From positions 42,592-106,591 of the forward strand of contig JAENYX010000005.1 in the NCBI GenBank assembly GCA_016841565.1: DNA of 64,000 bases, read 5' to 3'. The notes under the pieces were generated by a model that saw only the letters and a list, made by a program, of their open reading frames with translations, was not told where the DNA came from and did not search any database. A program made the translations under genes and the position numbers. How positions within the stretch are numbered: position 1 is the stretch's first letter; every line of letters starts with the position of its first letter. Shown one piece after another: positions 42,807 to 51,327 of this stretch. Origin of the DNA: Clostridium thermobutyricum. GTDB lineage: Bacteria > Bacillota > Clostridia > Ch29.

Positions 42807-44069
42807 ATGGGAAAAACAATCACTGAAAAGATTTTTACCTTAAAATCAGGAATGGATGTAAAATCCGGAGATGTTATTGTGGCAGAGATCGATGCTATAA
42901 TGTCAAATGATGCATCGGGACCGTTGACTATTGAATACTTTTACAAAATGAACGCAAATAAGGTGTCAAATCCTCAGAAGGTTCTATTTGTGCTTGACCA
43001 CTATGTGCCCTGCCCAAGCGACAAAGTGGCAGCACTCCATCAAAGTGTATTTGACTTTGCAAACAAGCACGGCATAACCGTAGTTCCGGCCGGCGAAGGG
43101 ATTGCGCACCAGGTATTCGATGAATTGGGCTATGTAAAACCCGGAACCCTGATCGTTGGTGGGGATTCTCATTCTACTACATATGGATATCTAAATTGTC
43201 TTGGTATTGGAATAGGGTCCTCTGATTTAGCCATGGCACTTAATACCGGAAAGCTTTGGTTTAAGGTGCCGCAAACTATTCAAATAAATCTGAATGGAGA
43301 ACCTGCCCCGGGCATAGGAGGAAAGGAAATTGCACTGCACCTGATACAATTGCTTGGTCCAAGTGGTGGAAATTATAAAGCTATTGAGTTTGGTGGAGAT
43401 GGGATACACCACCTTTCTATAGATGATAGAAAAACCATATGCAACCTAATGGCAGAGTGCGGCGGAAAATGTAGCATTATGCCCTTTGATGAGGTTGCTG
43501 AGAAGCATTGTATCAAATCCAATATTGCATTTTCGAGAGGAATTGATGCGGATTGGGACTGTGACTATTTTACCGTTCATAACGTAGATCTTTCCTCCGT
43601 CAATTACCTTATAGCGCAGCCCCATAATCCTGCCAACACTATCGAGCTTTTAGAGCTTAAAGGATTGAAGATTGATATGGTATTGATTGGTACCTGCACT
43701 AACGGGAGAATAGACGATTTTCGTAGAGTAGACAGTTTACTGAAGTGCACCGCAAAACCCTTTGCCGTTGAGACGCTGATTGTACCTGCCTCAAGGTATG
43801 TCTATAGAAAAATGATACAAGAAGGGATTGCCGACAGGCTTTTGGAAAAAGGAGCAATGATTCTTCCACCGGGTTGCGGCCCTTGCTGCGGCAGCAGTCC
43901 GGGAGTGCCGAGAGACAATTATAATGTTTTATCTACCGCTAACCGTAACTTTATTGGAAGAATGGGAAATATCACTGCAAACATATATCTTGCGTCCCCT
44001 ATTGTTGCTGCCGCCTCGGCCATTACAGGATATATTACAGATCCGAAGGAAGTGATTAGACGTGCTTGA
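42807..44069 (+). CDS. Aconitase-superfamily hydro-lyase, large subunit (LeuC/HacA-like)
   Basis: 420 residues, the length of archaeal-type LeuC/HacA proteins. The 4Fe-4S ligands are visible: Cys in IGTCTNGRIDDFR (about 300) and the pair in PPGCGPCCGSSPG (about 360). GGDSHSTTYG provides the catalytic His region. These enzymes add or remove water at 2-alkylmalate-type acids. AGGAGGAG precedes the ATG. The small subunit overlaps by 8 bases. Leucine synthesis is unlikely because leuA and leuB are absent and the neighbours are aldolase and aminotransferase; a catabolic hydratase is inferred. Confidence 0.87.
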   Translation: MGKTITEKIFTLKSGMDVKSGDVIVAEIDAIMSNDASGPLTIEYFYKMNANKVSNPQKVLFVLDHYVPCPSDKVAALHQSVFDFANKHGITVVPAGEGIAHQVFDELGYVKPGTLIVGGDSHSTTYGYLNCLGIGIGSSDLAMALNTGKLWFKVPQTIQINLNGEPAPGIGGKEIALHLIQLLGPSGGNYKAIEFGGDGIHHLSIDDRKTICNLMAECGGKCSIMPFDEVAEKHCIKSNIAFSRGIDADWDCDYFTVHNVDLSSVNYLIAQPHNPANTIELLELKGLKIDMVLIGTCTNGRIDDFRRVDSLLKCTAKPFAVETLIVPASRYVYRKMIQEGIADRLLEKGAMILPPGCGPCCGSSPGVPRDNYNVLSTANRNFIGRMGNITANIYLASPIVAAASAITGYITDPKEVIRRA

Positions 44070-44592
44070 ATGCAAAGGGGTAGTCTTTAAATTTGGAGAC
44101 AACATCAATACTGACTATATAATATCTTCCCGCCGAAAAAAGGATACCTTGGATACAAGTGTTCTTAAACAGTATATCATGGAAGATATTCGCCCGGGAT
44201 TTTATCATGAACTAAAGGGAGTAAGCTTTCTGGTAGCAGGAGAGAATTTTGGCTGCGGTTCCGCCATGGAGGTTTCAGCTCAGGTGGTTAAAGAAAACAA
44301 CATCCCGGTAATCTTGGCCAAATCCTTTGCCCGCAGCTACTATCGCAATGCAATCAACAATGGCATTCTTATTGTTGAAATGGATACCGACAGTATTAAT
44401 GAGAATGATACAGTGAACGTAAAGATGGATGGAAACTTTATCTTAGTAGAGGATCTAACAAATGGCTACAATGTACGTATTCCCGGATTCCGCGATGAAA
44501 TAAGAGAAATTATAATTTGCGGCGGATTAGTCGGGTACATGAGGAAGAAGCAAAATTTAAGGGGGGATCGGGATGGAGAAGAAGACCAGTAG
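44062..44592 (+). CDS. Aconitase-superfamily hydro-lyase, small subunit (LeuD-like, altered motif)
   Basis: 176 residues from a GTG inside the end of the large-subunit gene. The swivelling domain is recognisable (FGDNINTDYIISSRRKKDTL, then GENFGCGSAMEVSAQVVKEN). In leucine-pathway enzymes the second motif reads GxNFGxGSSREHA, whose arginine binds the substrate carboxylate. Here SRE is AME, so the arginine is replaced by methionine. The specificity loop, usually YLR- or YLNT-like, is RRKKDT. The active site is therefore changed and the substrate is probably not isopropylmalate. It overlaps the permease gene by 20 bases. Confidence 0.85.
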   Translation: MLECKGVVFKFGDNINTDYIISSRRKKDTLDTSVLKQYIMEDIRPGFYHELKGVSFLVAGENFGCGSAMEVSAQVVKENNIPVILAKSFARSYYRNAINNGILIVEMDTDSINENDTVNVKMDGNFILVEDLTNGYNVRIPGFRDEIREIIICGGLVGYMRKKQNLRGDRDGEEDQ

Positions 44593-46486
44593 AACCAGTT
44601 TGCGAAAGAATATTACGAATGCACAGCTGAAAACCACTATTTTTCTTTCCATAATATGGATTGGATTTCACATGCTAACTGCCGCACAGATTATATATTT
44701 GACCCCGCATAAAATAAGGATAATACACTTGGGTTTTGCACTAATAATGGTATTTCTCCTAACACCGTTTGGCCGCAAATCAGACATGACCAAATTTGGT
44801 GGGTTGGATGTATTTTTGGCATTATCTGTTGCGGCTGCTTTTATAATTGCATTTTTTAGGTACGATGTCCTGATTCAAATGGGCGGACGCTATGACATGA
44901 TTGATATTTACATAGGTATAATTTGCATAATATTGCTTTTTGAAGCAGCGCGGCGGGTAAGCAGTCCGGGGCTGATAGTTCTTGCACTTATAGCTTTAAT
45001 GTATGTTTTTTTTGGTCAATACTTATCAGGAGGGTTATCCCACACGGGATTTACCATAAAAAGGGTTGTTCAACATCTTTTCCTGACCGGAGAAGGCGTT
45101 TTCGGATTTGCGCTGGGCGTTTCAGCCGAAACTATTGTAGTGTTTGTGATCTTTGGGGCATTATTACAAGAAGTGGGGATTGCCGATTATTTTTATGACT
45201 TATCCAATGCTCTTGCCGGCAGAACGAGAGGAGGACCGGCAAAAGTGGCAGTTATGTCCAGCAGCTTAATGGGAATGATAAGCGGCGAAACCTCTGCGAA
45301 TGTGGCTACAACCGGTGCCTTTACAATACCCCTGATGAAGCGGGTGGGCTACAGTTCAAATTTTGCCGGTGCTGTTGAATGTGCGGCTTCTGCTGGTGGA
45401 CAGATTCTGCCTCCTGTTATGGGTGCCACTGCTTTTATGCTGGCCGACACATTGGGAATCCCTTATATTAATTTAGCCATTGCAGCAGTGCTGCCTGCGT
45501 TGCTGTATTTCACCAGTGTTTTCTTCGGGGTTCATTTTAGAGCCGTCCGGTTAAACCTGCGTGGGAACGATGAAGATACCAAAGGATCAAAAGATTTGCT
45601 AAAAAAGTCGTACTTGATGTTACCGCTTGCAGGTATAGTGGTTTTCATGATCATGGACTACACTCCCACATTTGCAGCCTTCTGGGGAGGAATCGGCACT
45701 GCGGTGGTAATTTCATTTTTCAACAAAGAAACCAGGCTTAATCCTGAAAAGATAAGCAGAATAATGTATAAATCTGCCAGAACCGCCATGTCACTGGCAG
45801 TGGCGACCGCAGTAGTAGGTATTATTGTGGGCGTATTTTCGATAACAGGAGTATCCATGACAATGGCAAGGCTAATCTTTAAGACGGCAGGCGGCATAAA
45901 AATTATAACATTGTTTCTGACAATGGTAGTCGCTATTATACTTGGCATGGGGTTACCCACATCGGCAGCCTATGTTCTTGCAAGTATAAGCGCAGCTCCT
46001 GCATTGACATTAGCGGGTATTGACTTACTTCCCGCTCACCTCTTTGTATTCTATTTTGGCTGTATGTCCACCATCACGCCACCGGTTGCTACAGGAGCTT
46101 ATACAGCTGCCGGCCTGTCGGGGGGCAATGCCAACACTACCGGATTTATCTCCTTAAGATTGGCAATGGCAGGTTTCATTGTGCCTTTTGTTTTCATATA
46201 TATACCTGACCTATTATTGGGGCCATCGGTAAATCTGTTGCAGACTGTATTTGGCTTTACAGCAACATTTGTTGGTTTAATTTACTTATGTTCAGCTTTG
46301 GAAGGCGCTTTCTTTGATGTTATTTCTAACTATGAACGCTTAATATTTGCATTCATCGGGATATTGCTTGTCTTTCCCAATGTACAAATATCATTATTTG
46401 GGATGCTATTGGCGGTTGGATTATTTTTCTATAAGTATAGGAGGTTTAAGAGTTCTGAATTAGCCCTTAACAGGCAAAGAGATTAA
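44573..46486 (+). CDS. TRAP transporter, fused DctQM-type permease
   Basis: 637 residues, about 17 membrane helices: a four-helix DctQ-like part (to about residue 170) fused to the large DctM-like part with the conserved GALLQEVGIADYFYDLSNAL, SSSLMGMISGETSANVATTG and GMGLPTSAAYVLASISAAPA segments. The fused type works with TAXI binding proteins such as the next gene. It imports an organic acid or amino acid with Na+ or H+. The ATG has AAGGGGGG upstream. Confidence 0.94.
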   Translation: MEKKTSRTSLRKNITNAQLKTTIFLSIIWIGFHMLTAAQIIYLTPHKIRIIHLGFALIMVFLLTPFGRKSDMTKFGGLDVFLALSVAAAFIIAFFRYDVLIQMGGRYDMIDIYIGIICIILLFEAARRVSSPGLIVLALIALMYVFFGQYLSGGLSHTGFTIKRVVQHLFLTGEGVFGFALGVSAETIVVFVIFGALLQEVGIADYFYDLSNALAGRTRGGPAKVAVMSSSLMGMISGETSANVATTGAFTIPLMKRVGYSSNFAGAVECAASAGGQILPPVMGATAFMLADTLGIPYINLAIAAVLPALLYFTSVFFGVHFRAVRLNLRGNDEDTKGSKDLLKKSYLMLPLAGIVVFMIMDYTPTFAAFWGGIGTAVVISFFNKETRLNPEKISRIMYKSARTAMSLAVATAVVGIIVGVFSITGVSMTMARLIFKTAGGIKIITLFLTMVVAIILGMGLPTSAAYVLASISAAPALTLAGIDLLPAHLFVFYFGCMSTITPPVATGAYTAAGLSGGNANTTGFISLRLAMAGFIVPFVFIYIPDLLLGPSVNLLQTVFGFTATFVGLIYLCSALEGAFFDVISNYERLIFAFIGILLVFPNVQISLFGMLLAVGLFFYKYRRFKSSELALNRQRD

Positions 46487-46591
46487 TACTAAGAAAGAAG
46501 ACGCGTAATCCAAGTAATTTATATCTACCTCTGATTATTAAAGGTCTGATAACTTGGTTTTGCGTTTTCAATATAAAAAAGGAGGATTAAT

Positions 46592-47581
46592 ATGAGGAAT
46601 ATGAAAAAAGCCATTTCAGTACTTCTTACAGTTGTTGTAATAATGAGCATGGTTGCGTGCCAAAGCTCACCGCAGGGGACTTCAGCGGATACTCCGATAG
46701 GGCTTAGTATGGGTACGGCAAGCTTGGGAGGGAACTTCTTTACCATGGGGGCATCAATGGCTGCAGTAATTATTGACCAACTGGGGTACAAAGCAGTTGC
46801 ACAAGCCACCGGCGGCAGTACTTATAATGTGGAGGCTGTGCACAACAAAGAGCTTGATATTGCATTGACACAGGCTACCGCAGTTGCTTCGGCTGTCGCT
46901 GGCACCGATATGTTTGCCGGCAATGCTATCGATGACGTTACCACACTTATTAACTATAATGCTACTCCTATACACATTTTAGTTAATAAGAAGCTTGGCG
47001 CTAATGATATTACTGATCTTGAAGGTGCCAATGTCGAATGTATAGCTCCCGGTGACGGTATCGAACTCAGTACTAAGAAAATATTACCTTTACTTGGTGT
47101 TCCGATTGAAAAGGTTAACCTTGAATACAGCGGCAATAGGGTACAAGCTTCTTCACGCCTGAAGACCGGTCAGGTTGACGTAATCTTTGACGCTACCGGC
47201 AAAGGAGCTGCCTGGATAGCTGACATCTATGACGGAGGAAAGGATTTCGAATTACTTTCATTGACTGAAGAACAGATGCAAATATTAGTAGAAGAATTTC
47301 CGGAATACTCCAAGATGACAATACCGGCAGGTACTTACTCAGGACAAACAGAAGATGCAGTTACCGTAGGCAATTGGACTACTTTGATAGCCCACAGGGA
47401 TATGGACGAAGAAGTTGCCTATAACATTACTAAGGCTATAATAGAGAATAAAGAATCCCTGATTAAAGCACACAGCTTCTTTACAGACCTTGCACCTGAG
47501 AACATCATAGATTCATGCATTGCTCCGTTACATCCGGGTGCAGAGAGGTATTATAATGAGATTGGAGTGCTTAGCAAATAA
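46592..47581 (+). CDS. TAXI-family TRAP solute-binding lipoprotein
   Basis: 329 residues from an ATG after AAAGGAGG. A lipobox (SMVACQS) shows that it is membrane-anchored outside the cell. TAXI features are LSMGTASLGGNFFTMGASMA near the mature start and the VEAVHNKELDIALTQATAVA segment, ending with HPGAERYYNEIGVL. It captures the ligand for the fused permease. TAXI proteins of known specificity bind glutamate, 2-oxoglutarate or related acids, in line with the operon's enzymes. Confidence 0.94.
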   Translation: MRNMKKAISVLLTVVVIMSMVACQSSPQGTSADTPIGLSMGTASLGGNFFTMGASMAAVIIDQLGYKAVAQATGGSTYNVEAVHNKELDIALTQATAVASAVAGTDMFAGNAIDDVTTLINYNATPIHILVNKKLGANDITDLEGANVECIAPGDGIELSTKKILPLLGVPIEKVNLEYSGNRVQASSRLKTGQVDVIFDATGKGAAWIADIYDGGKDFELLSLTEEQMQILVEEFPEYSKMTIPAGTYSGQTEDAVTVGNWTTLIAHRDMDEEVAYNITKAIIENKESLIKAHSFFTDLAPENIIDSCIAPLHPGAERYYNEIGVLSK

Positions 47582-47649
47582 TAGCCGATACCCGGTGGGG
47601 ATATATGGATGATATTCTTGGTTGAGATGTTAAGTAATTATTGTAATTT

Positions 47650-47693
47650 AAGAGCTTCCTGGTTTGTGTTAAAAAAAGAACCAGGAAGTTCTT
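47650..47693 (+). terminator. Hairpin closing the TRAP operon
   Basis: Arms AAGAGCTTCCTGGTT and AACCAGGAAGTTCTT, 69 bases after the binding-protein gene. There is no T-run after it, so termination is probable only. The remaining gap to 47936 holds the GntR promoter and no ORF. Confidence 0.6.
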
Positions 47694-47872
47694 AGTGACA
47701 ACCAAAATAATTTGGGTACAAGATATTTTGTTTGTGTTAGCTCTGGTTTGATAATAACTCAGCCATATTTAGCCTGCTTGATTGACAGATACATTTGAGT
47801 TCAGAATCAATTTTAACAAGGATACAAAACACAAAACTGCTTAGATGATAATGCCGGATTATAAGATAACAC

Positions 47873-47901
47873 TTGACTGAATTTAATCTGATTGCTAGAA
47901 T
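47873..47901 (+). promoter_or_regulatory. Sigma-A promoter of the GntR regulator gene
   Basis: TTGACT at 47873-47878, 17 bases, TAGAAT at 47896-47901, 36 bases before the start codon. Confidence 0.65.
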
Positions 47902-47936
47902 AACTGTGAACAGAAATAGTTGGAAAAGGTGAGCAT

Positions 47937-48626
47937 ATGAAAAGCAGTAATAAAACAACGGAAGTAATAAATATCTATCAAGCTGTAAGTGAAAAGATCT
48001 TATCAGGTGAATATCCTGCCGGTTTCCGTTTGATTGAAGCAAAGCTAGCATCTGAATATGGGGTTAGCAGGACTCCGGTGCGATGTGCTATTGAACGTTT
48101 AATTTCGGAAGGCCTGGTAAAACATACTGCCAATCGAAGTGCGGTTGTTCGGCATGTTACAATGGAGGAGGTTCAGGATTTACTTAGTGTTAGAGAAGTT
48201 AATGAAGCTTTGGTTGCAAGGCTTGCAAGCCAGAAGGCTGATAACCGGGATGCTGAACTTTTATATGATTTATTGGATAAAATGAAACAAGCTCTTGAAA
48301 AGGATGATCTACGGAAATATTATGATTTGTCTCACAATATTCACCTCCACATCATGGATATGGCACGCAACGAGTTTCTTAAAGAATTTATTATCAAGAT
48401 ATACCGGATTACTTATCGATATCATATTGGTATTATGCTTCTGCCGGGGCGTGCAAAGCAATCGTATGAGGAGCATTGTAAGATTGTAGAGGCTGTACTA
48501 TCTGGAAACCCTGAGTTAGCGGAAAAAACCATGTTAAAACATATTCGAACAATAAGTGATTTCTATAATGATAAGCAAAATAGAGTATTCTATAACTTTT
48601 TTAACAATCCTTATAAATTAGGATAG
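47937..48626 (+). CDS. GntR-family (FadR/FCD) transcriptional regulator
   Basis: 229 residues. An N-terminal winged helix (INIYQAVSEKILSGEYPAGF, ASEYGVSRTPVRCAIERLIS; residues about 10-75) is followed by an FCD ligand-binding domain whose metal-binding histidines lie in NIHLHIMDMA and later in YEEHCKIVEAVLSG and LKHIRTI. FCD regulators usually bind organic acids and repress catabolic operons. The palindrome AATGTATACAAT before the RraA gene is the expected type of site. ATG after AAAGGTGAG. Confidence 0.93.
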   Translation: MKSSNKTTEVINIYQAVSEKILSGEYPAGFRLIEAKLASEYGVSRTPVRCAIERLISEGLVKHTANRSAVVRHVTMEEVQDLLSVREVNEALVARLASQKADNRDAELLYDLLDKMKQALEKDDLRKYYDLSHNIHLHIMDMARNEFLKEFIIKIYRITYRYHIGIMLLPGRAKQSYEEHCKIVEAVLSGNPELAEKTMLKHIRTISDFYNDKQNRVFYNFFNNPYKLG

Positions 48627-48687
48627 TTGGGGAATAAATAACAAAAATAAATTCTATGATAGAATTATTTTTTTTAAGAGGTGTATA

Positions 48688-49641
48688 ATGATTGCATTTG
48701 CTGATATAAAAGAAGCAAAAAAGCGTATCAAGCCTTACATTTTGCATACTCCTATACTGCGCGTAAGAGAGTTAGATAATGTCATTGGGTGCAAAGTTTT
48801 TTTAAAGCCGGAAAATTTACAGCTTTCCGGTTCATTTAAATTGCGCGGTGCTGCAAATTTCTTACTGCAGCTTACTGATGAACAGCTTGCAAAGGGTGTT
48901 GTTTGTGCTTCGTCGGGAAACCATGCAAAAGGTGTTGCTTATGCGGCCGGAAAATTGGGTGTTAAGGCAGTGGTTGTTATGCCAACGAACTGCAATCCCG
49001 CAAAGTTGGCCGGAGTAAAATCGTTGGGTGGTACTGTCCTGCTTGAGGGTACTCTCTCAAGCCAGCGTATAGAAAAAGCCAGAGAGCTGCAATCGGAAGG
49101 ATACACGTTTATCCATTCCCATGCTGACCCTATTGTGATAGCCGGCCAGGGGACTATAGGCATCGAAATAATAGAAGATATACCCGATATAGACACAATA
49201 GTAGTACCTGTAGGCGGTGGGGGTCTGATTTCCGGCATAGCGGCTGCTGTCAAGGAGAGCAATTCCGGCATCCGTATTATCGGAGTCGAGCCTTCAAATG
49301 CTTCCAGATACGCCAAGAGCAGAGCTGCCGGTAAGCCGGTCAGTATTACAAATGTGCAGACCATTGCAGACGGAACCAGATGTAATAAAGCTAATCCCGA
49401 CAATTTTGTTATGATTGAATCTTTGGTAAATGATTTGGTAAGTACCGATGATGAGTCAATTAAAAAAGCCATGAAGCTATTGATTGGGGCTGCAAAGATA
49501 GTCGCTGAGCCTTCATCTTCGATGGGAATAGCTGCTTCAATCGCAGGCAGACTTCCGGTGTCACCGGAGGACAAAGTCTGCTTTGTTATTACAGGCGGCA
49601 ATAATGACCTTAAGCAACTAGCCGCAATTATCAGTCAGTAA
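48688..49641 (+). CDS. Threonine-dehydratase-like PLP lyase or racemase
   Basis: 317 residues, fold type II. The PLP lysine is in LSGSFKLRGAANFLL (about residue 50), with SSGNHAKGVAYAA (phosphate loop at its start) and PVGGGGLISGIAAA (phosphate cup). It lacks the C-terminal ACT domain, so it is of the catabolic or serine-racemase/3-hydroxyaspartate-dehydratase kind rather than biosynthetic IlvA. It follows the GntR gene. In the context of an aminotransferase and an aldolase, deamination of a hydroxy-amino acid such as threonine, serine or 3-hydroxyaspartate is likely, but the substrate is not readable. Confidence 0.85.
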   Translation: MIAFADIKEAKKRIKPYILHTPILRVRELDNVIGCKVFLKPENLQLSGSFKLRGAANFLLQLTDEQLAKGVVCASSGNHAKGVAYAAGKLGVKAVVVMPTNCNPAKLAGVKSLGGTVLLEGTLSSQRIEKARELQSEGYTFIHSHADPIVIAGQGTIGIEIIEDIPDIDTIVVPVGGGGLISGIAAAVKESNSGIRIIGVEPSNASRYAKSRAAGKPVSITNVQTIADGTRCNKANPDNFVMIESLVNDLVSTDDESIKKAMKLLIGAAKIVAEPSSSMGIAASIAGRLPVSPEDKVCFVITGGNNDLKQLAAIISQ

Positions 49642-49681
49642 ATTCTAATTTGTGTATAGGTGAATTTTGTCGAAGCAGCAC

Positions 49682-49702
49682 AGCCCGCCTTATAGGCGGA
49701 CT
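49682..49702. terminator. Hairpin between convergent lyase and ABC permease genes
   Basis: Imperfect stem AGCCCGCC/GGCGGACT, similar to that at 40759-40779. It lies 8 bases beyond the ABC permease stop and 41 beyond the lyase stop. Confidence 0.5.
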
Positions 49703-49709
49703 GTCTGCC

Positions 49710-50543
49710 TTAATACCAATTGATAAGCTTTTTTTCAACCCAGGATACAAACTGATACATAAGCGCTGCCAGGATTGCCAGGATTATCACGCTGGTCATT
49801 ACCAGATCCAGCCTGAAGACCTGCCCCCCGTACACTATGAGATATCCCAGGCCGGCTTTGGATACCAGGAACTCTCCCACTATGACGCCTACCCAGGCAA
49901 GACCGACGTTTATCTTCATGGCCGACACTATTGTGGATATGCTGGCCGGCAGCATTACCTTCTGCAGTATCTGCAGCTTTGTGGCTCCGAAGGTTCTCAG
50001 CAGTTTTATCTTGTCATGGTCTACCTCCCTGAAGCCGTTGTACACGCCTATTATTGTTACCACCAGCGAGATAATAAGAGCCATTGCTATTATGGCCTGG
50101 GGCCCCGCCCCTATCCATACCAGTATTATTGGCCCCAGTGCTATCTTGGGCAGGCTGTTTAGTACCACCAGATAGGGGTCCAGTACCCGGGCCAGGAAAT
50201 CCGACCACCAGAGCACTATGGCCATGAGTATGCCCATGGCTGTACCCGCTACAAAACCGGCCAGGGTTTCCATGAGGGTATAGCCGATATGCATATAAAG
50301 GGAGCCGTTTTGGTGAAGGTTTATAAGGGTTTTGAGCATCCTTGTGGGCTGGCTTGTTATGAAGGGGTCTATAAGGCCCAATCTGGCAGCCAGTTCCCAT
50401 GAAAGGAAGAATAAAATCAGTATGGCAGCCTGTGTTACCCTTACATATACCCTGTCACGCTTGACCTTATCAAGAAAATCCCTGTGATCCCGGGATGGTG
50501 TATCGGCACCTTGGTTTATTAATTCATTATGGTATTCATACAT
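49710..50543 (-). CDS. ABC transporter permease, NitT/TauT family
   Basis: 277 residues from the ATG at 50543, which overlaps the end of the ATPase gene and has AAGGAGC upstream; a longer frame would run through that gene. Six membrane helices follow a hydrophilic N-terminal 35 residues. The EAA-type loop that contacts the ATPase is RTFGATKLQILQKVMLPASI (about residue 185). The family imports taurine, sulfonates, nitrate, or pyrimidine precursors of thiamine. Third gene of the binding protein-ATPase-permease operon. Confidence 0.93.
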   Translation of the reverse strand: MYEYHNELINQGADTPSRDHRDFLDKVKRDRVYVRVTQAAILILFFLSWELAARLGLIDPFITSQPTRMLKTLINLHQNGSLYMHIGYTLMETLAGFVAGTAMGILMAIVLWWSDFLARVLDPYLVVLNSLPKIALGPIILVWIGAGPQAIIAMALIISLVVTIIGVYNGFREVDHDKIKLLRTFGATKLQILQKVMLPASISTIVSAMKINVGLAWVGVIVGEFLVSKAGLGYLIVYGGQVFRLDLVMTSVIILAILAALMYQFVSWVEKKLINWY

Positions 50544-51312
50544 GCACGTCCAGCTCCTTCCATATGCTGTTGAAGTATACTCTGAACTCGGGAGCTTCCC
50601 GGCATTTGATGGGTGTCCGCTCCGGACAGGAAAACTCCACGCTGTGGATGGATTTAATGCTTGCCGGTCTTTTGGTGAGTACCACAACCCTGTCGGACAT
50701 GGAGATGGCTTCCGAGATGTCATGAGTGACCATGATTGCGGTTTTAGCCTCTTTTTTTATTATCTTCCATATATCATCGGCTACCTTCAAACGGGTCTGA
50801 TAATCAAGGGCGGCAAAGGGTTCATCAAGAAGCAGTATATCGGGGTTAACCGCCAGAGTTCTGATAAGGGCAACCCTCTGCCTCATACCCCCGGACAATT
50901 GGTGGGGATAATGGTCTTTGAAATCACCCAGTCCATATTTATGGAGCAAGGCTTCCGCCTTCTTCCTTGTTTGTGAAGTAAGGGTACTTTTTATTTCAAG
51001 CCCTATCAATACATTCCTAAGTATAGTCCTCCATTTGAACAGGTGATCCTCCTGGAGCATATAGCCCACGTTACCGGTAGTGTCATTAACCGGCTTTCCG
51101 CTTAACAGTATTTCACCGGCCGAGGGTTTGAACAATCCCGATATGAGCGAAAGCAGCGTGGTTTTCCCGCATCCGCTGGGACCCACTATTGTTATGAATT
51201 CCCCCCTGTGCACCTCCAAAGTAAGGTTCTTGATTGCCTCGGTTTCCCCCTCAAGGCTGTGATACTTTTTGGATACACCACGCAAACTGACTATTATATC
51301 CTCTGCCACCAT
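50536..51312 (-). CDS. ABC transporter ATP-binding protein, NitT/TauT family
   Basis: 258 residues. Walker A GPSGCGKTTLLSLISGL (about 43-59), Q-loop MLQEDHLF, signature LSGGMRQRVALIRTLA, Walker B ILLLDEPFAALD and the H-loop VTHDISEA are all intact. It energises uptake by the neighbouring permease and lipoprotein. The start is 15 bases from the end of the binding-protein gene. Confidence 0.96.
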   Translation of the reverse strand: MVAEDIIVSLRGVSKKYHSLEGETEAIKNLTLEVHRGEFITIVGPSGCGKTTLLSLISGLFKPSAGEILLSGKPVNDTTGNVGYMLQEDHLFKWRTILRNVLIGLEIKSTLTSQTRKKAEALLHKYGLGDFKDHYPHQLSGGMRQRVALIRTLAVNPDILLLDEPFAALDYQTRLKVADDIWKIIKKEAKTAIMVTHDISEAISMSDRVVVLTKRPASIKSIHSVEFSCPERTPIKCREAPEFRVYFNSIWKELDVHV

Positions 51313-51327
51313 TATCCCCCCAAAGTA

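Noticed and set aside
42807..44592. Leucine biosynthesis leuC/leuD
   Set aside because: No leuA, leuB or ilv genes accompany them, the neighbours are catabolic, and the small subunit lacks the SREHA arginine.
41606..49641. beta-Hydroxyaspartate cycle (BhcA-BhcB-BhcC-BhcD)
   Set aside because: An aminotransferase and a threonine-dehydratase-like gene are present, but the BhcC aldolase and the BhcD imine reductase are missing, and RraA plus a LeuCD-like pair are not part of that cycle.
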